Shown here piece after piece: positions 8,231 through 14,369 of a DNA stretch of 64,000 nucleotides (the stretch's first letter is position 1; each line of letters starts with the position of its first letter). Source of the DNA: Cupriavidus phytohabitans (lineage in GTDB: Bacteria > Pseudomonadota > Gammaproteobacteria > Burkholderiales > Burkholderiaceae); contig NZ_AUFE01000040.1 of the NCBI RefSeq assembly GCF_000426345.1, forward strand, positions 1-64,000. Direction: 5' to 3'. The notes beneath the pieces are model-generated. The model ran no database searches and was not told the DNA's origin. It saw nothing but the letters and a program-made list of their open reading frames with translations. The translations under genes were made by a program, and so were the position numbers.

Positions 8231-10275
8231 GCGTCGATCCCTTGCGGCTTGGACTCGCGATTGAGTCCCCTCTGGTTGTCCCCACTGCGCCTAACTACCG
8301 TCCGCCGACGTGGCCCCCGGCACAAGACTGGCCGGCGGTCATTGACGCTGCAGGCAACGTGGTGAGCCGTTGGGGCGATTCGATCTGGCGTTTGGACCCG
8401 TGGGCAGGCAAGGCCATTCCGCTCAATTTCGGTGATGGCCGTTTGACCAATTCACCGCCGATTGATCGGGCCAACGCGGATCTACTGAGAAGGATCGCCG
8501 GCTGGTGGTTGTGGGGACCCCACGGCGCGCGGTCGGCAAGAACGTTGGAAACAAAATTCGACCTGATCCGACCGCTGTTTGCCTTGTGTTCACGGGAGGG
8601 CATTCTGGCGTCAGATTTGATGCGCTTCCCGCGAGTCGCAGACCGGCTTTGCGAGGTGATTTCGCCATCGAGCGGGAACGACGTCATGCGAATTCTGCAT
8701 GCCATTTATGAGCATCGCGACAATCTCGGCTTCACCTTGCTGGACCGGGAAGGGATGACCCGCTTAGAGGCAGCACTGCCCGCCCACGAGACGCTGCAGA
8801 CACCTTACATCCCGCCGCGCATTTGGCGATACCAGTTAGAACGGCTTCGCACATGCCTCGACGATTTCCTCGCACACCGAGAGCGAGTCGAGGACTGCTT
8901 TCGATTTTGCGTTGATGCCTATGCCTGGAACTATGGATCTCTTACAGCAGCTTTTGCGGGACCCGCCTCCTCGGCGTCCAATCCCTTCCAGTGGCCACGC
9001 GGCGTTACCGGAGCGAGAAGCGGCAAGCAGTTTTTCGGTCCCTTTGCGCTGACGGCTGAAAAGTTCGGTATTGACGAGCTGCTGGCGTGCTGGGTGGGGC
9101 CTCGTGGTCGCCAATATGGCAAGGCATCGATCGGAGTGGATTCGTTCTCCGGATACTTAACCCTGATCAGCCGGGTCGGGCTTGCCTATTTGCTGAATTT
9201 CTCGTTGATGCGGATCGAGGAAGGATGGAACCTCCGGGCAGACTGTCTTTGTGTCGAAGAGGATCCTGTCTTTGGTCCCATCCATACTTTGCACGGCGTG
9301 ACGACCAAGACGATGCGCGACCATGAGGCGATTTGGATTGCGTCACCGTCGGCGAAGGCGGCGGTGGAAGCCATGAACGCCGTCGCGCGGCTACGGATCG
9401 CGTGTGCCCAGGCTAATCCAGCCGTACCGCTTACACCGGATGACAGGCGCAATCCTCTTCTGCAGACCCATGTCTATGAGCCGTGGAACGTGGGTCGCAC
9501 ACCGGCCTATCACCTCCGGCATAGTAATCCCACTTACGCTGCCGTGCTGACTTTGTACCCGAAGTTATTTGATCCGGACGAACTGCGCATCACCCAACCG
9601 GACCTTGACTTGGCACGGCTTGTCACGCCAACACTAGATTCTCCGCGGTTTGCAGTGGGCAATATATGGCCACTAGCGTGGCACCAGTTGAGGCGAACCG
9701 GGGCGGTCAATATGCAGGCTTCCGGCCTCGTGTCGGACGCTTCGCTTCAGTACCAGCTCAAGCACGTCTCACGCGCAATGAGTTTGTACTATGGCCGCGG
9801 TTATGCTCGTGTTCGGCTCGAAGAAAACGCCCAAACGCTCTACGTACGAACTCTGTATGAGACCCTCGGTAAGGAACTCGCTCGCATGACGACAGACCGT
9901 TATGTTAGCCCGCACGGGGAGAAGCGTAAGGCAGAGATCGTACGGCTCATCGATCCGAAAGACGCAAAGAAGTTGACGAAGCTCGCAAAGGAGGATCGCG
10001 TGGCCTGCCGCGAGATCCTGCTTGGCCTATGCACGAACCGCCAGCCGTGCACCTATGGCGGCATCGAGTCCATCGCGCATTGCGGTGGTGGCCACGAGGG
10101 GAAGCCCTGTCCTGAAGTCTTGTATGACAAGGAAAGGGTTGGGCAAGTTAAGGCCTTGGAACGGCATCTCAACGAACAGCTCGCAGATGCGCCGCCTAGC
10201 GGTCCATTACGGGCATCGCTTGAAGCACAGAAACGCAGCGTGAGGAGCTTCTTCGATGTCATCAAATCAGATTGA
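8227..10275 (+). CDS. Tyrosine recombinase, third and largest of the set
   Basis: A 682-residue recombinase. The catalytic part is about residues 300-525: Arg329 in S-L-M-R-I-E-E, His486-Q-L-Arg489 followed by R-T-G-A-V-N, His513 in L-K-H-V-S-R, and Tyr521/Tyr522 in S-L-Y-Y-G. The C-terminal 90 residues carry spaced cysteines (602, 608, 619, 628) suggesting a metal-binding tail. The long N-terminus (1-240) shows no domain I recognise. It starts inside the stop of the second recombinase (ATGA) and overlaps the small fourth gene by 20 bp. The size and the cysteine tail recall Tn554 TnpB. Confidence 0.8.
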   Translation: MSVDPLRLGLAIESPLVVPTAPNYRPPTWPPAQDWPAVIDAAGNVVSRWGDSIWRLDPWAGKAIPLNFGDGRLTNSPPIDRANADLLRRIAGWWLWGPHGARSARTLETKFDLIRPLFALCSREGILASDLMRFPRVADRLCEVISPSSGNDVMRILHAIYEHRDNLGFTLLDREGMTRLEAALPAHETLQTPYIPPRIWRYQLERLRTCLDDFLAHRERVEDCFRFCVDAYAWNYGSLTAAFAGPASSASNPFQWPRGVTGARSGKQFFGPFALTAEKFGIDELLACWVGPRGRQYGKASIGVDSFSGYLTLISRVGLAYLLNFSLMRIEEGWNLRADCLCVEEDPVFGPIHTLHGVTTKTMRDHEAIWIASPSAKAAVEAMNAVARLRIACAQANPAVPLTPDDRRNPLLQTHVYEPWNVGRTPAYHLRHSNPTYAAVLTLYPKLFDPDELRITQPDLDLARLVTPTLDSPRFAVGNIWPLAWHQLRRTGAVNMQASGLVSDASLQYQLKHVSRAMSLYYGRGYARVRLEENAQTLYVRTLYETLGKELARMTTDRYVSPHGEKRKAEIVRLIDPKDAKKLTKLAKEDRVACREILLGLCTNRQPCTYGGIESIAHCGGGHEGKPCPEVLYDKERVGQVKALERHLNEQLADAPPSGPLRASLEAQKRSVRSFFDVIKSD

Positions 10276-10696
10276 TCCCAACTCGCGGCCGTCGGCTGAA
10301 GCAGCGTATCGTCAAGCGTTCGAGCGTCTAAAACGAGGGCAGCCCGAGCGGCTGCCTGAAGGAACGCCGGTGAGCCAGAATAACGTCGCCAAGGAAGCCG
10401 GCTGCGATCCTAGTGCATTGAAGAAGTCACGGTTCCCGACCCTAATCGCGGACATTCAGCATTACCTGGAGACATATGCCGACGATCGCCCACCATCCCC
10501 ACGTCAAACACTGCAAGCGCAGCGCAAGCGCAATCGGAACCTACGAGATCGAATCGAGGATCTCACGAAACAACGGGATGTGGTTACCTGTCTGCTCAAT
10601 GAGGCCAATGCAAAGATTCTCGAGCTAACGGACCGCGTCGCTGAATTGGAAGCCAAGTCAGCTACCAATGTAACGCCAATCTGTAGTCCGCCATAA
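10256..10696 (+). CDS. Small coiled-coil partner of the recombinase trio (TnpC/GmtX-like)
   Basis: A 146-residue protein encoded last in the recombinase operon, overlapping the third recombinase gene by 20 bp. Residues 40-75 look like a small helix-turn-helix (V-S-Q-N-N-V-A-K-E-A-G-C-D-P-S-A-L-K-K-S). Residues about 85-135 are charged heptad-like sequence (R-N-R-N-L-R-D-R-I-E-D-L ... L-T-D-R-V-A-E-L-E-A) predicting a coiled coil. Tn554-type elements also encode a short accessory protein last; gamma-mobile-trio islands have a small third component. A DNA-binding or architectural helper for the recombinases is the likely role; this is inferred from context and shape. Confidence 0.6.
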   Translation: MSSNQIDPNSRPSAEAAYRQAFERLKRGQPERLPEGTPVSQNNVAKEAGCDPSALKKSRFPTLIADIQHYLETYADDRPPSPRQTLQAQRKRNRNLRDRIEDLTKQRDVVTCLLNEANAKILELTDRVAELEAKSATNVTPICSPP

Positions 10697-10851
10697 TGTC
10701 GGCCGGCTGCTCTTCGCCGCAACAGCCAAAAGCAAGGCCTCAAAGGTTCTCCTGATGAATCCACCTGAGCGCTATGGACATTGTCAATTCAGCTCAAGGC
10801 CGCTCCAGGACTGAAAATTTTGGATGTCCATACCGTGGCAACTAATCGGTA
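10697..10851 (+). mobile_element. Right end of the recombinase-bearing island
   Basis: Between the last recombinase-operon gene and the point where SRAP coding similarity begins (about 10851) lie 155 non-coding bases. They hold TATGGACAT at 10773-10781 and its exact reverse complement ATGTCCATA at 10824-10832. The inner copy and the copy 20 bases from the junction could be recombinase-binding arms. The junction is placed by where the SRAP reading frame on the minus strand stops resembling the family. The left end of the island is not in the window. Confidence 0.5.
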
Positions 10852-11148
10852 GGCCGGGATCAGACAGAGCTGGCCGGCCCTCCAGTGGCGCGCGAACGAA
10901 ACCAGCTGGCCGATGGTCTCGCTACGCGCGTTCATCGTGGCGCGCATCTTCTGGCCCTCACGCAGCTGGCTGCGCGGCGTCATGCCGAACGACCCGAGCA
11001 AACACTCGCGCTCCGCGCCGTCTGCTGCGCGAACGATCGGCGCGGCATAGTCCTGCCAAATCTCTGGCTTCCACTCAGCCTGCGGCGGCTCGATGCCGAA
11101 GATGTCGTGCAGCACCTGGCGCTGGATCGGGGCATAGTTGACGCACAT
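10789..11148 (-). pseudogene. SRAP/YedK-family gene, 3' end replaced by the island
   Basis: This gene encodes the start of an SOS-response-associated peptidase (HMCES/YedK family), which protects abasic sites by covalent attachment through Cys2. The N-terminus M-C-V-N, the R-A-T-M-N-A-R-S-E motif (Asn73) and C-L-I-P-A at residues 95-99 are typical. After Ala99 similarity stops and about 20 unrelated residues follow to a stop at 10789. The glutamate and histidine of the active site, expected around 105 and 160, are missing, so the product should be inactive. ATG at 11146-11148 follows a GGGAG site. It is the third gene behind the LexA box at 11767. Full-length homologues are about 220 residues. 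Confidence 0.75.
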
Positions 11149-11182
11149 GAGAGTCTCCCGAATCGGCGGTAGGGGATCGATC

Positions 11183-11470
11183 CTACACCACGGGTTCTGC
11201 GCGGTACGCCGACCAGAAGTAATGCGAATGCCGTCCGTGGCGGGCTTGCTTCTTCTCGATAAACAGACGCACGGTCCCGAGATGCCCCGCCTCCACAAGC
11301 ACCTCATGGTGGCTTGGCGCCTCGCGCGTGGCCGGACCGAGTGTTTGTAGCGCTGCGGCGATGTGATTGCCCTGGACCTGGGCGAGAATGCCGTTGGCGC
11401 CGATTGCGGGAATCGGGTCGCAGGCTGTGGGCCGAAGGTGGCAGCCGGCCGCCAGTTTGCTGTTGCCCAT
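11183..11470 (-). CDS. Small conserved-looking protein of an SOS cassette
   Basis: A 95-residue protein, second gene in a minus-strand cluster downstream of a LexA box. It is preceded by a GGAG ribosome site, and lies 20 bases after the first gene and 34 bases before the SRAP remnant. I recognise no domain. The sequence is soluble, with several histidines (R-H-G-R-H-S-H-Y-F-W) and a central G-N-H-I-A-A-A-L-Q segment. Tight spacing implies co-transcription with its neighbours and thus likely DNA-damage induction. Function unknown. Confidence 0.6.
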   Translation of the reverse strand: MGNSKLAAGCHLRPTACDPIPAIGANGILAQVQGNHIAAALQTLGPATREAPSHHEVLVEAGHLGTVRLFIEKKQARHGRHSHYFWSAYRAEPVV

Positions 11471-11490
11471 GGTTCAGATCTCCGAGCGTT

Positions 11491-11745
11491 TCAGCGCAGG
11501 GTGAAGCGGACCGTGGCCGCATCCGCTGCAGCCCATGGGCCTACGGCAAGGCGGATCAGCTGACCGTCTTTCCAGTAGGACAGGAAATCGGGCCGCCACT
11601 TCAGTGCACGCAGCTGCCTCGCTTCCAACCCGGTCACGACGAGGCCGCCGGCAGTGGCCGCAACCGCTTCGCACGGCAAGCGCAACTCCTCGCTGTCCTC
11701 GCCGAAGTAATGGGCTTCCAGAAAGATGGTGGTGGGGGCGGGCAT
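11491..11745 (-). CDS. Small protein, first gene after the LexA box
   Basis: An 84-residue hypothetical protein beginning M-P-A-P-T-T. The start at 11745 is chosen because the LexA box ends 22 bases upstream; an extension of the frame to 11829 would read through the operator. No domain is recognised. The protein has a beta-rich look, with alternating hydrophobic strands and a conserved-looking W-x-P-D-F-L-x-Y-W segment. As the promoter-proximal gene of the three-gene cluster ending in SRAP, it is probably SOS-induced. Confidence 0.6.
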   Translation of the reverse strand: MPAPTTIFLEAHYFGEDSEELRLPCEAVAATAGGLVVTGLEARQLRALKWRPDFLSYWKDGQLIRLAVGPWAAADAATVRFTLR

Positions 11746-11766
11746 AGTGCGTTCGGGCTCAATTAA

Positions 11767-11786
11767 TACTGTATAAATATACAGTA
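11767..11786 (-). promoter_or_regulatory. LexA box of the small SOS operon
   Basis: TACTGTATAAATATACAGTA matches the gammaproteobacterial-type LexA consensus (CTG-N10-CAG with AT-rich centre) almost perfectly. It lies 21 bases upstream of the 84-residue gene on the minus strand, and 57 bases upstream of a short plus-strand frame at 11844, so it may control both directions. Confidence 0.85.
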
Positions 11787-11843
11787 TTCGCTCGCAGTAG
11801 GCACGGATCCTCGGGGAAATACTGACCACCTCAGGAGACGATC

Positions 11844-11954
11844 ATGTGCTCTATGGGCTGCCAGCAGCCGGCCCCCAATCCTGGCCGAGTCGTACAGAGG
11901 AAGAATCCGGCAAGGGAGAGGGAACAACCCGCCGTCCAAAGGGAAATAGATTGA
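11844..11954 (+). CDS. Possible 36-residue SOS-divergent small protein
   Basis: A short frame begins ATG 11844 after a good ribosome site (AGGAG at 11833-11837) and ends TGA 11954. It starts M-C-S-M-G-C-Q-Q-P and then becomes strongly basic/polar. It runs away from the LexA box on the other strand. Cysteine pairs near the start and the ribosome site are the only support; no family is recognised and it may be chance. Confidence 0.25.
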   Translation: MCSMGCQQPAPNPGRVVQRKNPAREREQPAVQREID

Positions 11955-12118
11955 CGGTTCGGGCCTTTGGACGGCCCATGTGGACTGCAGGACTGTATGA
12001 ACAGAAAAATACAGAAGGACTGGATATTGGGAGCGGCTTACCTGACTCAAGTCCGTTGGAAGAAAAGAGAAGCGGCCTGGATCTTTCGATCCAACCCATT
12101 GTTTCCATTGGGTTTTTA

Positions 12119-12174
12119 TGGTCTGGGTGACATGATTCGAACATGCGACCCTCTGATCCCAAGTCAGTTGCGCT
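12119..12174 (-). tRNA. tRNA-Pro(UGG)-like 3' half, probable attachment-site remnant
   Basis: On the minus strand the last 56 bases read as the 3' half of a tRNA. There is an anticodon loop CTTGGGA (UGG, proline), a GGGTCG variable region, a T arm with GTTCGAATC flanked by CATG repeats, the acceptor strand CACCCAG and ACCA at the end. No matching CTGGGTG 5' acceptor strand or proper D arm lies upstream, so it should not make a working tRNA. Such 3' pieces are what integrative elements leave at one end or carry as attP. Confidence 0.55.
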
Positions 12175-12226
12175 GTCTGCATAGCAGCCTGGTAAGTGCG
12201 GAAGCGCTCGGATCGAACATGTGGAT

Positions 12227-12352
12227 GTGACAAAAATTGTCACCTGGCGCACCGACGGGGTGACAAAAATTGTCACGCTCCGGCTGACGCACGGTGACAA
12301 AAATTGTCACTCACCCCACCGGCTGCGGGCAAGGTCTGACAAAAATTGTCAC
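12227..12352 (+). promoter_or_regulatory. Array of four palindromic operator sites upstream of the pilin gene
   Basis: The 17-bp palindrome GTGACAAAAATTGTCAC occurs at 12227-12243, 12260-12276 and 12294-12310, and with one mismatch at 12336-12352. Start-to-start distances are 33, 34 and 42 bp. The array ends about 30 bp before a sigma-54 promoter that drives a pilin gene. Each half-site contains TGTC, the core reported for PilR sites of Pseudomonas pilA, which also has four sites. An enhancer array for a PilR-type activator is the best reading; no experimental support is available here. Confidence 0.65.
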
Positions 12353-12383
12353 TTTTCCGCCGTTTTTACTCATTTGAGGTATC

Positions 12384-12399
12384 TGGCACGCCTCATGCT
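12384..12399 (+). promoter_or_regulatory. Sigma-54 (RpoN) promoter of the pilin gene
   Basis: TGGCACGCCTCATGCT fits the -24/-12 consensus TGGCACG-N4-TTGCW with one mismatch and exact GG/GC spacing. It lies 57 bases before the pilin ATG and directly after the palindrome array. RpoN control of major pilin genes is established in Pseudomonas and Ralstonia. Confidence 0.75.
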
Positions 12400-12455
12400 C
12401 TATGTTCCTCCAGCAGCAATTCGCTGCGTAACTTAAAAATTTTGGGGGTCAACTC

Positions 12456-12917
12456 ATGCTGAACAAAGCGCGGATGGGAAAACGGGTACAAAAAGGCTTC
12501 ACGCTGATCGAACTGATGATCGTAGTGGCGATCATCGGTATCTTGGCTGCGATTGCAATTCCGCAGTACCAGGATTACACGGTCAAGTCGAAGCTGTCGA
12601 AAGTGGCTGCGTGCGCGGAGCCTATTAAGCTCGCTGTTGCGCTTTACGCTCAACAAAATGGTTCGTTCCCTACAACGGCTGATGATTGGACCGGCTTGGG
12701 CCTGAAGGCAGCTCCCACCGCAACCAGCGTATGCTCGGGGTACTCGGTCACTGCCGCCACGGGTGCTGTCGTGATTACGATGACGGGCATCAAGGCCACC
12801 GTTATCGACGGTTTGACGCTCACGCTGACGCCCACTATTAATAGCACTGCCGTGAACTGGGTTCCGACCACTACTGCCACCGACGCGCTCGTGCTGCAGT
12901 ATTTCAAGGCGTCCTAA
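12456..12917 (+). CDS. pilA: Type IV major pilin, PilA-like
   Basis: A 153-residue prepilin. A short basic leader ends in K-G, followed by F-T-L-I-E-L-M-I-V-V-A-I-I-G-I-L-A-A-I-A-I-P, the processed and methylated N-terminal helix with the essential Glu5 of the mature protein. The leader is 14 residues from ATG 12456, or 8 if the ATG at 12474 is used. The globular part has only two cysteines, and it is threonine-rich at its end. The subunit would be assembled in the inner membrane into type IV pili (twitching, DNA uptake, adhesion). It is a single-gene unit with a sigma-54 promoter upstream and an intrinsic terminator downstream. Confidence 0.9.
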   Translation: MLNKARMGKRVQKGFTLIELMIVVAIIGILAAIAIPQYQDYTVKSKLSKVAACAEPIKLAVALYAQQNGSFPTTADDWTGLGLKAAPTATSVCSGYSVTAATGAVVITMTGIKATVIDGLTLTLTPTINSTAVNWVPTTTATDALVLQYFKAS

Positions 12918-12938
12918 GTAAGCGAGGTCAGATTTAAG

Positions 12939-12960
12939 AAGGCGCCTCCGGGCGCCTTTT
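12939..12960 (+). terminator. Intrinsic terminator after the pilin gene
   Basis: AAGGCGCC-TCCG-GGCGCCTTTT forms a GC-rich 6-8 bp hairpin followed by a T run, 22 bases after the pilin stop. Confidence 0.85.
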
Positions 12961-12977
12961 AGCTTTTGGAGTATCCC

Positions 12978-13223
12978 GTGACATTGCCAAACCTACCCAG
13001 CGCTGCCGAATTGGTCGCCTCACTGGACGAGGAACTGATTGACCTTCTCTACGAACGCCTCAAGATGGCGGCCGAACTGCCCCCCGTGGAGACGCACGAT
13101 GACGTGGCGCGAGAGGTTCAGCGCATGCGCAGCTTGGCTGCAATCTATCGGGTGCCCCCGGATCTCGGGGAGGCGATGGCGCTTGCGCTAATTGAGGCGC
13201 GCAAGCAGTGGAAGGGCGCATAA
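12978..13223 (+). CDS. Small helical protein, possibly chorismate-mutase-like
   Basis: An 81-residue protein starting at GTG 12978, with GGAG 6 bases upstream (a TTG at 12966 would overlap that site). The pattern (L-D-E-E-L-I-D-L-L-Y-E-R ... V-A-R-E-V-Q-R-M-R ... E-A-R-K-Q-W) resembles the three-helix AroQ chorismate mutase fold. Key catalytic positions cannot be confirmed by eye. It starts 18 bases after the pilin terminator, so it may be read at low level from the pilin transcript. Function is uncertain. Confidence 0.5.
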   Translation: MTLPNLPSAAELVASLDEELIDLLYERLKMAAELPPVETHDDVAREVQRMRSLAAIYRVPPDLGEAMALALIEARKQWKGA

Positions 13224-13540
13224 ATGCAAAAGGCCCGCCAGTGCACTACATCACTCTTCGAGGGGTCATGTAGTTAGGCGAGCCGCCGACGAATCGGCGC
13301 GCCAATTATTCCGTGCCTCCAGGATCTTCGTCAAGATCAACATCCGCCTAAATTGCGCATCTGCACGCGCTTCCATCTCTCGTCGGAGAGCGCCATGCGG
13401 GTGGAACAGAGTAGCGGGCACCCGTGCCCGTTGCCAAATCTTTGGAAGATTGCGAAAATGTGCCTGCGCCGACGCGGGATAGCGCTTGGCCCAAATTCCA
13501 AAGAATTTGCGTAAGCTGTTGATTATTTTGGGGATTGGCT
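13224..13540. other. Gap with no recognised gene, left of the tRNA-His fragment
   Basis: About 320 bases with no supported gene. A minus-strand frame here overlaps the tRNA fragment and shows the familiar peptide produced by translating tRNA-His antisense, so I do not treat it as coding. The stretch would be element DNA next to an attachment site. Confidence 0.4.
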
Positions 13541-13590
13541 CAGGATTGTGATTCCTGTCGTCGTGGGTTCGAGTCCCATCAGCCACCCCA
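13541..13590 (+). tRNA. tRNA-His(GUG) 3' half, probable attachment-site scar
   Basis: CAGGA-TTGTGAT-TCCTG forms an anticodon arm with GUG. The variable loop, the T arm around GGGTTCGAGTCCC and the acceptor end AGCCACCCCA follow, as in tRNA-His. The 5' half (GTGGCTG and D arm) is absent, so it is a remnant. A strong terminator follows at 13601, as expected for the original downstream flank. Integrative elements using tRNA-His leave such a copy at one boundary; the intact gene should lie at the other boundary, outside this window. Confidence 0.75.
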
Positions 13591-13600
13591 AGTTGCCAAG

Positions 13601-13633
13601 TAAAACAGCGCCTGTGAAGGCGCTGTTTTACTT
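13601..13633 (+). terminator. Intrinsic terminator downstream of the tRNA-His fragment
   Basis: AAAACAGCGCC-TGTGAA-GGCGCTGTTTT, an 11-bp stem followed by T-rich sequence. It probably belonged to the original tRNA-His transcription unit. Confidence 0.85.
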
Positions 13634-13659
13634 TGTGGGTCGAATTCCAAAGGGTTCGT

Positions 13660-14043
13660 ATGTTCCTTCGAGCAGCGGTAATGGGCGTTGGCGTGGCAAT
13701 GGCCGCGATGATGGCGGGGTGTGCCACTGGCACGTCGGAAAAAGACATTCGCGCGCGTCCGCCGATGCGCTTGTTCACGCCGGCAAGAATGGCTGACGTT
13801 GCCAAATGCCTGCGCAACAATCTCGGCGATGAGGCCACGGTCGTCAACCTGCCGGCAAAGAACCAGACGGAAATCCGGATCGGGCAGCCAAACGGCAGCG
13901 GCGAGTTTGCATATGCTTACCTGATCTCGCTGACGGCCAGGCCGGATGGCACGGCCGTCGAGCTGCGCAAGACCAATACGTGGTTTCCGCAGATGACGCC
14001 GGAAGAATTGGAAACGGAAACCAAGGCGTGCGCGCGTAGCTGA
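13660..14043 (+). CDS. Small predicted lipoprotein
   Basis: A 127-residue protein. The N-terminus is a short hydrophobic signal ending in M-A-G-C (lipobox), so the mature protein starts at the cysteine and is membrane-anchored by lipid. The rest (D-V-A-K-C-L-R-N-N-L ... Y-L-I-S-L-T-A-R-P-D-G-T-A-V-E-L-R) looks like a compact periplasmic domain. I recognise no named family. The start at 13660 is chosen because it gives a proper signal peptide; the frame opens 9 codons earlier. It is the first gene on the chromosomal side of the tRNA-His scar. Confidence 0.65.
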   Translation: MFLRAAVMGVGVAMAAMMAGCATGTSEKDIRARPPMRLFTPARMADVAKCLRNNLGDEATVVNLPAKNQTEIRIGQPNGSGEFAYAYLISLTARPDGTAVELRKTNTWFPQMTPEELETETKACARS

Positions 14044-14085
14044 TTCAGGGCGGGGCGCAGGCCAGCGAGTGAGGCTACTCCAGCT

Positions 14086-14256
14086 TCAAATGGCCAGCTT
14101 GTTCGTGGTTTCCAGTTCAAGCATCCTGCAGATAGCGGCCATGCTGCCTACCATGGTCCGGCGCTGCGCGCCCTGATAGACGCGTACGCCCTTGCACTGG
14201 CGGAACGGTACCGGCTTGACCGGGCGGCGGGTGGCGACGTGGTGGGTTTGCGGCAT
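14086..14256 (-). CDS. Small basic hypothetical protein downstream of lexA
   Basis: A 56-residue basic protein (M-P-Q-T-H-H-V-A-T-R-R-P-V-K) with a good ribosome site (AAAGAGGTG) eight bases before ATG 14256. It is on the same strand as lexA, 113 bases after its stop, and could be read through from the lexA promoter. No domain recognised. Confidence 0.5.
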   Translation of the reverse strand: MPQTHHVATRRPVKPVPFRQCKGVRVYQGAQRRTMVGSMAAICRMLELETTNKLAI

Positions 14257-14369
14257 GGTTGCACCTCTTTCTTGGGCAAAAGCGGGGTCAACACCCGGCA
14301 AGCCGGGCGGCGTCTGCAAAGCAATGGAAGCGGGTGGGTCCGTGCAGGCGCAAGGCCTGCCGTGCCCGG

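Noticed and set aside
12227..12352. Four regular repeats as a CRISPR array
   Set aside because: Repeats are only 17 bp, fully palindromic, with 16-25 bp gaps, no cas genes nearby, and they sit directly upstream of a sigma-54 promoter.
13266..13847. 193-residue minus-strand frame across the tRNA-His fragment
   Set aside because: It contains the typical peptide from antisense translation of tRNA-His, a known annotation artefact.
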